64,000 nucleotides of DNA from Camillea tinctor (taxonomy: Eukaryota; Ascomycota; Sordariomycetes; Xylariales; Xylariaceae), in assembly GCA_022578605.1 (NCBI GenBank), contig MU394155.1, positions 1 to 64,000 on the forward strand, written 5' to 3'. Below the pieces are notes generated by a model. That model did no database searches. It was not told the DNA's origin and saw nothing but the letters and a program-made list of their open reading frames with translations. Position 1 is the stretch's first letter, and the number at the start of each line of letters is the position of its first letter. This document shows, piece after piece, positions 12,583 to 22,788 of the stretch. The position numbers and the translations under genes were made by a program.

Positions 12583-14594
12583 GTAAATCGATAACGGGGC
12601 CCTAGAGCAGTATCTTGATTCCTCTAGCAACGGTCTCTCCTTATATATCTACATACTATCATGCTATATTAGGTAGTGGTAGAAGAAAGAAAAAAAGAAA
12701 AAAAAAGAAAAAAAAAAGAAAACCAGAAAAAAAGATACGGATATATCGTATTCCACGACTCACCAACCGCTGCGGAAAAACTTTGGCAGCGTAGCAGTTG
12801 AGAATGTCCCTGTTTCTGAAAGGGAAAAGGATTCACTATATAGGACTCCCCGAAGTCTATAAATTACAATAGAGTAGTTTCCTCTGTGAATTGATGTTTT
12901 CCTTCGGTGAACCTTTGTAAAACAAGTTTTGTACTTCAAACTTAAGGATTTTGGCCTCTTGTTTCTTCAAAACAGGCCATTATCTACAGTTCTGCCATCT
13001 CTCGCCTGATAGGAATATCTAATAACAGCTTAGGGATTGCATACATGTATATGTAACAGTGTTACATGCGGTAGTTGTTATAATCCCTCACAGAACAACA
13101 GCTTGATTGCATAAACTCTTGCTTAGGTCTCTTGTAACAAGATGGATTGCCCAGATGTAGAATACGCTGGATGCTCTTCATCATACAACGTTTGGTTGTT
13201 GTGGTAAACCTCTGGAAACATTACGTTTCCTCTGTAATATGCTTATGTATGATAATACATTCAACCTTCTGATAGAGCCTACAAGAGTTCATAGATATCC
13301 AATTAGAAGCTGGATACATAAGTTTGCATAAATTGTGGTACTGTAGCAAGTCTACCATGTTTGGCAAGCAGACACTGTTTTCAGATTTAAGACTTCTATT
13401 TGCTCTATCATAGCAAAATACATATCGGTAAAAAATCTCTGGAATTCATTTTCTGCTTGTTTAAAAAGCCTCCAGCCCCCAGCCCCCCTTCAATTCTCCC
13501 GGTGATACTATATGACTGACCCAACCCCCTTTTCCAGTCCCTTGCAGCTGGTTGCTCTCTTTGCCACTTGTTAACAGGTGCGAGACCCACAGCATCCTTA
13601 ACTTCTCCTATTCTTCCTATCCCTTCGATCTTGATAAACAGCTTCTATCTTTTGTGTCGTAGCAAACAACAGGATCGAATCGATTTATCATTTACCTTGA
13701 TGTCATGGGTAGGTAATCAGGATATAACTAGGCCACTTAAGTCTGACGTCATTCTCTGCGCAACAACCACTATATTTTCTCCGCATCTAGTGCCTGTATC
13801 ATGATATCTCCTAACTATACTATCGACACTTATCTCTTTTATTTCTACGGAAACCCCATTGCCATAACTCACACCATCATTGTAGACATGAGAATTGCTA
13901 AACAAGGAATTCGGGAGTCCCCTTTCTCGGTATGGATAACTTGATTATTATTCAACTGAAAGACCTACACAGCCACCCCGGGTTGAACACAAGCTTCTAC
14001 CTGCTATGATCTTCGAAAGATACATAGTCAATCAATTGGTCTGCATTTAATAGGTAATACTTGATATCAGTTGCAGTTGTCTTTATCTCTTTCCATGTAC
14101 TAGTGCTACACGTTGACTAATATGTACTTTTTTATAGATAATTGTCGTGTATGCATCAGATAATAGGCTTTTTCTTGTACCTACCATACATATATTATAG
14201 ATAAGTCTTCAGTTTTTTCTTCGTTCCATATTACCTACTTGTTCAGGACTCCTGGTGAGCTTTTAGGAAACGGAAGAACCCCTTGGAGATGAGGGGTGAA
14301 AACAAGTGCATAACTCCGAAGTAGAAACCTCATTTTGGTAAATACAATGGCGAGATATAATATCTACAAGGAGACTGCCAAGTCACCGTCCATATTTCCA
14401 TTAAGCTATCCCTATCTTGAGATAACCATGTGGTATAGTATCTGTTACAGTCAGCTTAGTGGCAAACAGAGATTGTCTAAACTGACAAGGATAAGGGTGT
14501 CGTTAGTTAACTATCCATCCTAGCTTTCACCTAAAGGGCGAAGTCAACACAGCCTCGTAATACATTCAATACTCTTCTGATAACCATTGTCAAC
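12583..14594. other. Intergenic, no gene seen
   Basis: Contains an A-rich purine tract (about 12683-12735). The short open frames at 13408-14523 lack protein-like composition. No RNA gene is recognised. Confidence 0.5.
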
Positions 14595-14660
14595 CATTCA
14601 CTACTTGGCTGCCATTCACTACTTGGCTGCCATTCACTACTTGGTTGCCATTCACTACCT
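14595..14660 (+). repeat. 18-bp tandem repeat upstream of the 15208 gene
   Basis: Three full units and one partial unit of CATTCACTACTTGGCTGC (14595-14612, 14613-14630, 14631-14648 with one C-to-T change, 14649-14660). They are followed within ~30 bp by a TATATAAT-like box (CTATATAATA near 14684) and a long C/T-rich leader. Position suggests a promoter element array. Confidence 0.75.
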
Positions 14661-15071
14661 CTCTTGGGCCTCTCCCGTAATGTCTATATAATACCCCCCT
14701 TCCCCCCCATCTTCTTTCTCCCCTTCTCTCCATTCCACAACTTCTTTCTCAACCAGAAGATTCTTCGTCCCTTCTTCTCTACATTGACAAACTTGAGTCC
14801 ATAGTCTCGTGCATACGTTCGAGATCTCTGAATAAATTCCTCAACCTCTAGAGACGATTTGTATGGGTAAGCGCCCTGTTCAACCTATTCGTATCAATTT
14901 CTCATCATATGACAGGACGTTTCGCGACTTCTATCCCAAGTACACTCTCCGCTTGGCTTGACACAACAACTCTTATCGACACCTCCATCATCTCTTCTTC
15001 ATCGACATTTCTCTACCTATTGTCTGTAGCTTGCTGCTACTGAGAACTTGGTCTTTTGCTCTATCTTTTGG

Positions 15072-15161
15072 GTAAGCTCATGAAATATTCAATAAACTTT
15101 CGGGATTTTAACACTTTAATGATTAGTTTTCCACTGTATCATCCGTTGCGAAGGAATTTAG
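15072..15161 (+). other. Likely 5'-UTR intron of the 15208 gene
   Basis: GTAAGC at 15072 and AATTTAG ending at 15161, 46 bases before ATG. The call rests on consensus and on similar leader introns in the two paralogues. Confidence 0.45.
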
Positions 15162-15207
15162 AGTCAACCCGGTCCGCCAGCATAACATCAAGAAGGCCGA
15201 ATCAAAA

Positions 15208-16095
15208 ATGCCTAGCTTTGCCAACGACTCCGACTTTAATCCTCACGATCCAGTGACTGCTCGGAGCCTGGACGCGATGAAGGCGTTCGAGGAGAGTATA
15301 CAGAAAAGACGCCAAGAGGAGAAGAGATTCGCAGGAGAATCATCGCCTAAGATCAACTACTGCACTACATCTGAGTTGTTTGAGAAGCGATGTGGAGTTT
15401 CAGAATCTCTCTATCATGATGCCGAGACTGCACGAAGTCTCGACTTCCTTAAGGGAATCGAGGACTCTGCCTACCAGCCAGGAGATATGGGAAGAATGCA
15501 GAGACAATCACCCTCCCCAGTGATGAGTCTACGCGATACTACACCAACTCAGCCCCGACTTGTCAATAGCCTAACTACTGAGTCATCATCTTTCGATCCC
15601 CATGACCCGGAGACGGCTAAGCAACTAGATATGCTAAAGGCCTATGAAGAGAAAATTCATCAGAGACGAGGTGCCACCGCAGATTCTACGCGATCTCCCT
15701 CTCCCGACATCAAAGTTCGCCATGCTGAATTAAAAAAGCCGGTGGAAATTAAGAGAAGATCTACCCCACCTAAGTATGGCTTAGCAAGTCATCTTTTTGC
15801 TGTCCCTAGCTACAGCAAATGGGAGGAATTCGAGGAAGAGGCTGAGAGGGAGGCTCAAGAAAAGGAGGCTGAGGCAAAGAAGCCTTATGTTCTTTCATCC
15901 CCTACGCACATACCCCTGATTGGATCCACCAAAAGATCCCGGGTATTCGATGACGAAGAAGAGGAAGACTATGAGGACAAGGATATCGATAAATCTGATG
16001 ACTCATACGAGTCTGACGAATATGATGAGCTTGACTATGGGGTTAGATCATATTCTAAGCGTCGTTGCCTTGGATTCAACTCTTCTCGTTTCTAA
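15208..16095 (+). CDS. Tandem family member A: modular acidic/basic protein, unknown function
   Basis: A 295-residue, single-exon protein of unrecognised family. It carries three copies of a short helix-like module: 14-31 (DPVTARSLDAMKAFEESI), 71-89 (DAETARSLDFLKGIEDSAY) and 133-150 (DPETAKQLDMLKAYEEKI). Then come PKYGLASHLFA (188-198), a Glu-rich probable coiled coil (~205-225), a strongly acidic Asp/Glu/Ser/Tyr tract (~248-280), a basic SKRRC patch and a C-terminal SSRF. No signal peptide or membrane segment is present. The start ATG has A at -3. It is the first of three head-to-tail paralogues (next at 17129 and 19222), with an array of 18-bp repeats in its promoter. It lacks the N-terminal NPIVLDD-type motif of the other two. 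Intrinsic disorder and nuclear location are inferred from composition. Confidence 0.8.
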   Translation: MPSFANDSDFNPHDPVTARSLDAMKAFEESIQKRRQEEKRFAGESSPKINYCTTSELFEKRCGVSESLYHDAETARSLDFLKGIEDSAYQPGDMGRMQRQSPSPVMSLRDTTPTQPRLVNSLTTESSSFDPHDPETAKQLDMLKAYEEKIHQRRGATADSTRSPSPDIKVRHAELKKPVEIKRRSTPPKYGLASHLFAVPSYSKWEEFEEEAEREAQEKEAEAKKPYVLSSPTHIPLIGSTKRSRVFDDEEEEDYEDKDIDKSDDSYESDEYDELDYGVRSYSKRRCLGFNSSRF

Positions 16096-16616
16096 ATTGG
16101 ATGGCAGCATTTAGGAGGTTAGATATCAGGGAGAACTTTCCACTCCTTGATAAGATTCTATACCTATCACTAAACAGCGATTATCATGGGGTTTTGTTAG
16201 ACTAGGTTTATGGCTTAGGTATGGGAGTATTTGGGGGGTATTGGGCCAATGCTGTTTGAGTTGTTTCTGCTTTTTACCATCATAGCTTCGTTCTGATACA
16301 TTATTACTGCTACACGATTACCTAATAGATCATGGTTTTGCACCTAATTAGATATGGCTTCATCTATATCTGTGTAATAAGGAGTTTATTTGATAGTTAA
16401 GGGTGAAGGGGAGGCAACGTAATGACGTTCTCGATAGCCGTGGTACACCTAAGTGCCTGCGGAAACACATGAAGGTTGGGATCTTTTGGCCTAGGCAACG
16501 GCTATTATAGTTCGACAAATAATACAGACACGATTCAATACTCCACTCTTATAACCATTTAATACTTATAATTATGTGATACACATGGCCAATCGGCACC
16601 TCAATAGCCATTTAAC
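16096..16616. other. Intergenic between family members A and B
   Basis: No gene seen. It contains the 3' end of A and upstream promoter DNA of B. Confidence 0.5.
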
Positions 16617-16765
16617 ACTTTAATAGCATCATTATAACAGCCATCACCTTGGCAATATAACCTCTCTTACATTTTTGGGTAAGGGGTATTAAAGAAGCAT
16701 CTCCTCCCTCTCCTTTCCCTCTCTCAACATTTCTCTCCATCACCTTTACACCATCATCTTTCTCT
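16617..16765 (+). promoter_or_regulatory. Conserved promoter/leader block of family member B
   Basis: About 150 bp strongly similar to 18727-18874 upstream of member C. Shared stretches include CTTTAATAGCATC, GGGGTATTAAAGAAGC and TTTCTCTCCATCACCTTTAC, followed in both by a pyrimidine-rich leader. GGTATTAAAG may serve as the TATA region. Confidence 0.65.
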
Positions 16766-17043
16766 ACCATCTTTACCATATTCTCATCATTCTACCAACC
16801 GTAGCAAGAGACCTCACCAGGATCCGTTGCAGACTACCACCACTCTACATTTCATTGATTTCGGTAAGTACTCATCTATAATGGCATACTATAAAGATCA
16901 ACTTCTCATACCGTCTACAGTATACCGTACATCGTGGGATTTCTCTGAAAAACAAACAAACAAACCACAAACCTATTTCTGTTTGGCCACGAAATTTCCC
17001 GTCGCCACCAATAGCTAAAGACACTATCTCCGCACTATTCTCT

Positions 17044-17097
17044 GTGAGTTACGGATGAAGAAGAGTTCTAAGCCATTCTAACCGATTTTATTTTCAG
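17044..17097 (+). other. Likely 5'-UTR intron of family member B
   Basis: GTGAGT at 17044 and TTTTCAG ending at 17097, 31 bases before ATG 17129. The equivalent intron in member C is 19137-19189. Confidence 0.55.
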
Positions 17098-17128
17098 ATT
17101 TCTGAGTCTATCAACCCTAAGAGACAAA

Positions 17129-18124
17129 ATGTCGGCTCCTAGATATAGATCCGTTTGTTCTTGGAAAGGATCTCGGTCCAACCCAATCGTACTTGATGAT
17201 GGCGACGACCTGATCCCTCACTCCCCAGAGGCACAACTCCTTCAAGATCACGTTTCTTCCGATGCTAGATCTTCAGTGCGCCATAGACAACCAGAGACTG
17301 AGACCTTCGATCTCGAGGAAGCCAAATGCTTGGACTATATGAAGCAACTCGAGGATAGTGCGTATGGAGGATCAAGTACCAGAAGTGGATCTACTACGAG
17401 TCTCTCACCTGTGACACACCCAGCCAACAATCGAGTCACATCTTCGTGGCTTGAGAAACAAACAACCAAATCCGTCTCCGACTTCCACCGGTTAGAGCGA
17501 CCACAAGAGAAAGACTGGCTGTACTGGACAGAAGACGACTTCAAGTCAAGAAATCACATGACCAGGGCATCTGCAAAAGCTCGATCCCCAAAGGTTCAGC
17601 CTGCGCAGAAATCCAACGGCGGCAACACACCAGCCCAGTTCTTGGATGCCCTACATAACCCGGGCGATGCTAGAAGCGCCGACATCCTTAAGAGCTATGA
17701 AGAGGGAATGCGCCACGGACCTCGCGTCCGCGAGCCACGTGAACCATCGCCGCCTCCACAAAAGGATATCACCACACCGGCACCAGCCAATTGTTCGGAT
17801 ACTGGAAGAACCAACATCCCCAAGTACGGTCTTGCAAGTCATCTCTTCGCCAGTCGCCTCGACTACGCCTGGGACGACAAAGTGGATGTCTCCTCTTCTA
17901 CTACCATCATGCAACCTCTTCTGCCTGAGATGACATCGTCATCCAACAAGCGGCAAAGAGATTATGAGGATTACGAGGATTCGGATGAAGAATCTGGCTC
18001 TGACGGCTTTGATTCTGACGAATCTTACAGAGAAGAATTCATTCCACACTTGGCCAAGCGTCGTCGGCGCAACGACAAGCCTTCTGGGTCCTATCGCTCT
18101 ATTCAGTCCTATCGTCGATTTTAG
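17129..18124 (+). CDS. Tandem family member B: modular acidic/basic protein, unknown function
   Basis: A 331-residue, single-exon paralogue of its neighbours. In order: SNPIVLDDGDDL (17-28), a hydrophobic core followed by acids that resembles a SUMO-interacting motif; helix-like module 1 (LEEAKCLDYMKQLEDSAY, 62-79); a variable Ser/Thr-rich linker; NTPAQFLDAL (166-175) leading into module 2 (ARSADILKSYEEGM, 181-194); PKYGLASHLFAS (231-242); a Tyr/Asp/Glu acidic tract (~275-300); the basic patch KRRRR; and C-terminal SYRRF. No signal peptide or transmembrane segment is seen. Function is unknown. The ATG is preceded by a likely leader intron. About 49% G+C by eye, with no sign of RIP despite being a duplicated gene. 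Confidence 0.82.
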   Translation: MSAPRYRSVCSWKGSRSNPIVLDDGDDLIPHSPEAQLLQDHVSSDARSSVRHRQPETETFDLEEAKCLDYMKQLEDSAYGGSSTRSGSTTSLSPVTHPANNRVTSSWLEKQTTKSVSDFHRLERPQEKDWLYWTEDDFKSRNHMTRASAKARSPKVQPAQKSNGGNTPAQFLDALHNPGDARSADILKSYEEGMRHGPRVREPREPSPPPQKDITTPAPANCSDTGRTNIPKYGLASHLFASRLDYAWDDKVDVSSSTTIMQPLLPEMTSSSNKRQRDYEDYEDSDEESGSDGFDSDESYREEFIPHLAKRRRRNDKPSGSYRSIQSYRRF

Positions 18125-18550
18125 TCATTAGTCGACTAAATCGGAGGACATTTTACATTAGGGAGGGAAATGATGAGTTGGTTCGTTCATTTGGCAAGGG
18201 ACTCTCTATATATTTTGCCTAATCACCACCAACAAGATTGACATTTCCCCCTTTTCACCACCCAAAAAAGAAAACAAAAAAACCAAAAAAAACCCCTTCC
18301 CTTATTTTCTTAATGTTTCTCTATCGGAGCGAATGGGTCTGTTTTCAGGACTGTTCTATGGGCAGGATGGGTTCATTGGCGGGATATGGTATGAACCATG
18401 ATGATGGCAGGGTGGAGGATATTCTGCTGTGACGAGCTGCGTAGGAACGGGCTCAGGGGATTCTTTGATTCAGGGGTTTTATATCCGTGCGCTTAGTACT
18501 CCAGTCAGTCAATATACTGGATGAACGCGCGATTTCTTTAGTATTCTATA

Positions 18551-18693
18551 TGTTGAAATGAGGTTACGTGATTGCTTAATTAAGCGAACATCTATCTCTA
18601 GATGATGGAAGGACTTGTCTCTTATATACATGTAGCTGCGGATACACCTTATACCTGTACCTTGACAGGTACCCCTTATTACCTATTCCAGCA
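18551..18693 (-). mobile_element. Solo-LTR-like repeat, minus copy
   Basis: Read on the minus strand, this 143-bp block starts TGCTGGAATAGG and ends TTTCAACA. It is clearly similar over its whole length to 59430-59571 on the plus strand, with most differences being transitions. Shared internal stretches include GCAGCTACATGTATATAAG and CCATCAT-TAGAGATAGAT. TG...CA ends and length suggest a solo LTR. The target duplication is not clear here. It lies between family members B and C, immediately upstream of C's conserved promoter block, and is absent from the corresponding place upstream of B. Confidence 0.65.
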
Positions 18694-18726
18694 AATAGCC
18701 ATTCAACATCTACATATCCATTCAAT

Positions 18727-18874
18727 ACTTTAATAGCATCGTTTTAAAAGCTATCACCCTGGTGATACGATCTCTCCTGGATATTGGAGCGAGGGGTATT
18801 AAAGAAGCCTCTCTTCCCCCTCTCTTCCCTCTTCCAACATTTCTCTCCATCACCTTTACAACATCATCTTTCTT
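18727..18874 (+). promoter_or_regulatory. Conserved promoter/leader block of family member C
   Basis: Counterpart of 16617-16765 (offset 2,110 bp), so the duplication copied promoter and leader together with the gene. Confidence 0.65.
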
Positions 18875-19136
18875 CGTCTTTCGCTACCGTACTCCCACAA
18901 TCTCATCTACGGTAATAACAAACCTCTTTGGCACACCTCGTGTATCATCATACTATTCATTATATCTACCACTCTATCGGTAAGTGGATATCTACAGCAA
19001 CATAATTCGAAAGCTATGGTTTCTCACATACTTAATAGTGGATTTTACAACCTCAGGTTTCTATAAAGCCTTCGTGTTGACATCACGATCTATCGCACAG
19101 CGATTGCTAGCTTTAGGCACATTCTCTTTGCTACCA

Positions 19137-19189
19137 GTAAGCATGGAATGAAACATGGGATTTGAACTACTCTAACATATGATATTTAG
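19137..19189 (+). other. Likely 5'-UTR intron of family member C
   Basis: GTAAGC at 19137, branch-like CTAAC and GATATTTAG ending at 19189, 32 bases before ATG. Size and position match the leader intron of B. Confidence 0.55.
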
Positions 19190-19221
19190 ATACTTCACTC
19201 TACCAACCGTCACTACCTACA

Positions 19222-20400
19222 ATGTCTACCTACCGAGGCTTCAATACTCGCGAGGGTTCTCGTTTCAACCCAATCATCCTAGATGATGACGAGGAGTTGG
19301 GTATTCACTCCCGGTACACTCCAGAATTCGAGACATTCGGTACTGCACAGGCAGAAAGACTAGACTTCATGAAGAATATTGAGGATAGTTCATATCGGTG
19401 TGTGCCCACCAACAACAATTCCACAAAGAGCCTGTCAACCATGACACAATCCGGCAACAACCATAAAGTCACACCTGTGCGCGTCGAAGAAAAGGCACCG
19501 CAATCAATCCTCAACTTTCATGACTCAGAGCGACATGGAGATCTAGACTGGGACTTCGATGAGGAGGATGAGATGCATCGGAGGAATTATGAGGCCGAAC
19601 AGAACCGTCTCAAGGCCCAATCTGATCGGACCCCCCGCAATGAGAATACACCGGCGCAGTTCCTAGATGCCCTACGCAACCCAGAAAACACTAGAAGTGG
19701 GGACATCCTTAAGGACTACGAGGAGAGAATGCGATCTCGCGCTACGGAGTCAAAGTAAGTAATTTTGGCACTTGTTTATTCCCCATATTAGGCTGTCCCA
19801 GGAGCAAAAGAGTTATCTAATATGGCGATTGCTGACTCCCAATATTATAGTGCAACAACTTTATCTCATTCTAAGAAAACCCTTGCGGCTGAATCGGACA
19901 ACAAATCTCAGACCAAAAAGGTGGCCGTTCCTCAGTATGGTCCGGCCAGCCACCTGTTCGCCAGCCCCTTCGACTACGCCAGAGATAGCGACAAGAAGAT
20001 CGCCAGCCCTAGTCCCTATCGGAACTTCGGTTCTCCATCTCCCCAGGCAACTGTTATGGCAAAGGAGGAAACTCAACCAATTCGGGATCAGTCCAGAATC
20101 GACATCCCCAAGTACGGCCCGGCCAGCCATCTCTTCGTGAGTCGGTTCAGTCAGTCACTGGACATCGGTGAAAAGAGTGCCACCACATCTACCACGACTG
20201 CCGAGTCTACCTCAGCCAAAACGGCAACAAGCAACAAGCGTCAACATGTCGACTATGAGGAGGAGGACGAGCTATATGAGACTGAACCAGAGAAGTATGA
20301 CTCGGACAGCTCTGATGGGGGATATCACTATGGTCCGCGTACGCCCAAGCGTCGCCGCCGCAATAAAAACAACTCCTCTCGGTGGGCTCGTCGATTCTAG
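19222..20400 (+). CDS. Tandem family member C: modular acidic/basic protein, unknown function
   Basis: Two exons, 19222-19754 and 19851-20400. The intron starts GTAAGT, has GCTGAC as branch site and ends ATTATAG. The product is 360 residues. In order: FNPIILDDDEEL (15-26), SUMO-interaction-like; helix-like module 1 (AERLDFMKNIEDSSY, 44-58); NTPAQFLDAL (142-151) with module 2 (RSGDILKDYEERM, 158-170); two copies of the signature, PQYGPASHLFAS (205-216) and PKYGPASHLFVS (264-275); a Glu/Asp/Tyr acidic tract; the basic KRRRR patch; and C-terminal WARRF. Members A and B have no intron at this point and only one PKYG signature, so C has gained an intron and duplicated a module, or the others lost them. 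The function is not known. Confidence 0.8.
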
Positions 20401-22278
20401 TTCTCATCAAGTGAATCGGCAAATTTTGTGATGGGTGGAGGAATACTTGATTCAGCTATGGTCGGGACCTCTATATATACCCATTCACCAACACGACATT
20501 CCCCTTTCCCTTTTATTTCTTTTGTTTTTCTATTGTTACGGATGGATTAAGTGGCCGGATATGGCATGGACGCATGGAATTGGGGTGCAGGAGTTTCTAG
20601 TGGGAGGATGTTTTATTGTTCGGATGGTTTGCGGGAGGATATTTTAGCTGGAGGGGTTGCATGTACAGGACAGGGGAGTCCTCAAGCCAGCTATCAATAT
20701 GGTGCTTGGCACGTTCAATATTCCAGATAGTAATACACTGGATGAACGTATAACATTTATGAAGCTCGTGCACCTATAATAGTCGTGAGTAAATATAACT
20801 GATTGCTGTGGGCATTATCATGCTTCTATGAGTCCCAAATACGTGTTGATCTTACCTATCTACATCATCCTTTTTTTTCTATGAATAACCCCTCTTAATA
20901 TGTTAGACACAGGCCAACTTGCGAAGGATCAAGTGTTGTATCATAAACTTGTTAGACCGTGCTAGTATACAGGACTGGTTAAGGGGAATCCTTGAGAGGC
21001 GGACTACATGAGAGCTACGCGCAACGGGTGAAAGGTCTGTAGGGCTTAGAAAATGTAAACATCGCGGTTCTGATAGAGTGACTTAGTGCTATATATAGAT
21101 CAATCTTATGAAAATATATCCTTTAGCGATCTGAGCTCAAATCCAAGGAAATTATGGAGATTTATAATATGCGACTTTCAATAAGACATATAGTTGATGC
21201 CGATCAATGACAAACCTCTTTTTTTTCTCAGAAAAGTGTAAAAATTTGTTGTAAAGAAAATGGGAACAGGAAGCATTTTTTGTTTTCATTTTGTGTTCAA
21301 GAAAAGGGGCTTCTATTTGGAAAGGGGACGAGTGGATACGGGTGCCACTGGATGTGCATCTTTTCACAGAAGGGTCGCAAAACTTTTCTAACGATGAAAA
21401 AAAAAGTGTAAATAGTAAGATGTGACGTATATAGCCGCATCAGACTTTGGGAGAAAGTTATTTTTAGGTGCGTCTATCGGATCATGTTATATTTGGCCGA
21501 TTTCCCGCATCCTAAAACGAAAGGGTCTTGTTGATGTGGGCCTATACCAACCACCGAACTGTCAAGCTTATTTAGTGGACAGTGCAGAAGATTTCAAGGT
21601 GTGGTTAAGCTACCCATTTTTATACGAATTCCTGGACTGGGTAGGAAAATTGGAGTATGGAGTATAGAATGGGAAGAAGAGGGAAGGAGATGGTGAATTT
21701 TTGGAGTCCTGCAAAAAGAAGAGCGAGTATCGAGTGCTGAGTGGGTTTGCAAATCCACTCTCATATTACACACGATCTTGTCTTTATCCTTTACGAGATG
21801 CACACCAGCCACCAAAATTGACATGCTGTGGGCAGTGAATCTAGCTCAGGGCTAGCTTATCACAAATTATGAGAATTCACGGCGCATAATCAAGATATTA
21901 CTTTAAATTGAAATTGCTATGTAAATGAAAAGAAAGAAAAATCCATTGAACACTAATGATCAAACGTCGACGGTCGACCCTTCAACCCCGTACACCCTGC
22001 CCCGAAATGCTCGCTGGAAAAAGAAAAAGTAGGTAACCATCCTACCACCAAGCTCCTAAAAAGTAAAAGGGGAAATATGCAGCCGAGAAATACGTGATAC
22101 TAGAAATATGCATCTCCTGCCATCATCGAGTAAGTTAGTTATCTAGTGTGTCATCATCCTTGGCCCTGTACGTAAAGACGACGTGGTCTTGGCTGAACCA
22201 CTGACATGGTAGTATTGATACCATTACCATATATATGCTAAAGCTCACCTGGTAATAACTCATGTCTAACACTAGATC
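20401..22278. other. Intergenic, no gene seen
   Basis: The first part is the 3' flank of member C and resembles the 3' flank of B (both contain ACTGGATGAACG, at 18516 and 20738). Open frames at 21152-21824 look like chance. Confidence 0.5.
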
Positions 22279-22788
22279 CTATGAGAAAGGGCGCGCGCTA
22301 CTCTCCACAGAAGTCCTGTCCCTCCGGTTCTGCCTGCGTGGTTGGTTGAGATCCCTCGTAAAGGCCATCTCAGCTAGCCTGTCCCCGACAGTCCACAGGT
22401 GGTAGCGCGACTCCGCCTCGCCCTTTATGATGTAGACACCCGGGCTTACGGGAGGCCGGGAGCATCTCGCCTCTACGCGCGAGAGCGCTGGTGGCAGCAC
22501 TACCGTGGAAGGTCTGGCCTCGGAGAGCGACAAATAGGCACACGGCAGCGATCTTCGCTCCCGGGTTCTGGCTCGCAACGGTACTGCTGCGGGCTCGCTG
22601 TGCCGTCGAGCAGGGACCGTGGGACTGGGGCAGGGCTCCGCTGGCCATGCGGGTTGCAGAGCGGACAAGCTCGACGACCGCGTAGGCATTGGTGGGGGAG
22701 GCGCAGCGAAGCCAGGAGAGAACGGCATTGATCGAACTTCTTGGAGAGTGGGAAGTATGGGGGAAATACAAGTAGAAGTGGAATTCAT
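22279..22788 (-). CDS. Small Pro/Arg/Ser-rich hypothetical protein
   Basis: An uninterrupted minus-strand frame of 169 residues in a locally G+C-rich patch. The N-terminal half is Pro/Ser/Arg-rich and probably disordered. The C-terminal part (VYIIKGEAESRYHLW then VGDRLAEMAF) looks like a short folded or conserved segment, followed by a basic tail with RRQNRRDR. The internal ATG at codon 21 (MPFSPGF) has a better context (ATCAATGCC) and may be the real start. No domain is recognised, and no signal peptide or membrane segment is seen. Frames on the opposite strand are also open because of the G+C content, so this gene call is moderate. Confidence 0.5.
   Translation of the reverse strand: MNSTSTCISPILPTLQEVRSMPFSPGFAAPPPPMPTRSSSLSALQPAWPAEPCPSPTVPARRHSEPAAVPLRARTRERRSLPCAYLSLSEARPSTVVLPPALSRVEARCSRPPVSPGVYIIKGEAESRYHLWTVGDRLAEMAFTRDLNQPRRQNRRDRTSVESSARPFS

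Noticed and set aside
22399..22731. Plus-strand frames opposite the 22279-22788 gene
   Set aside because: Shadows of a G+C-rich patch; Arg/Gly-rich and without conserved-looking segments.
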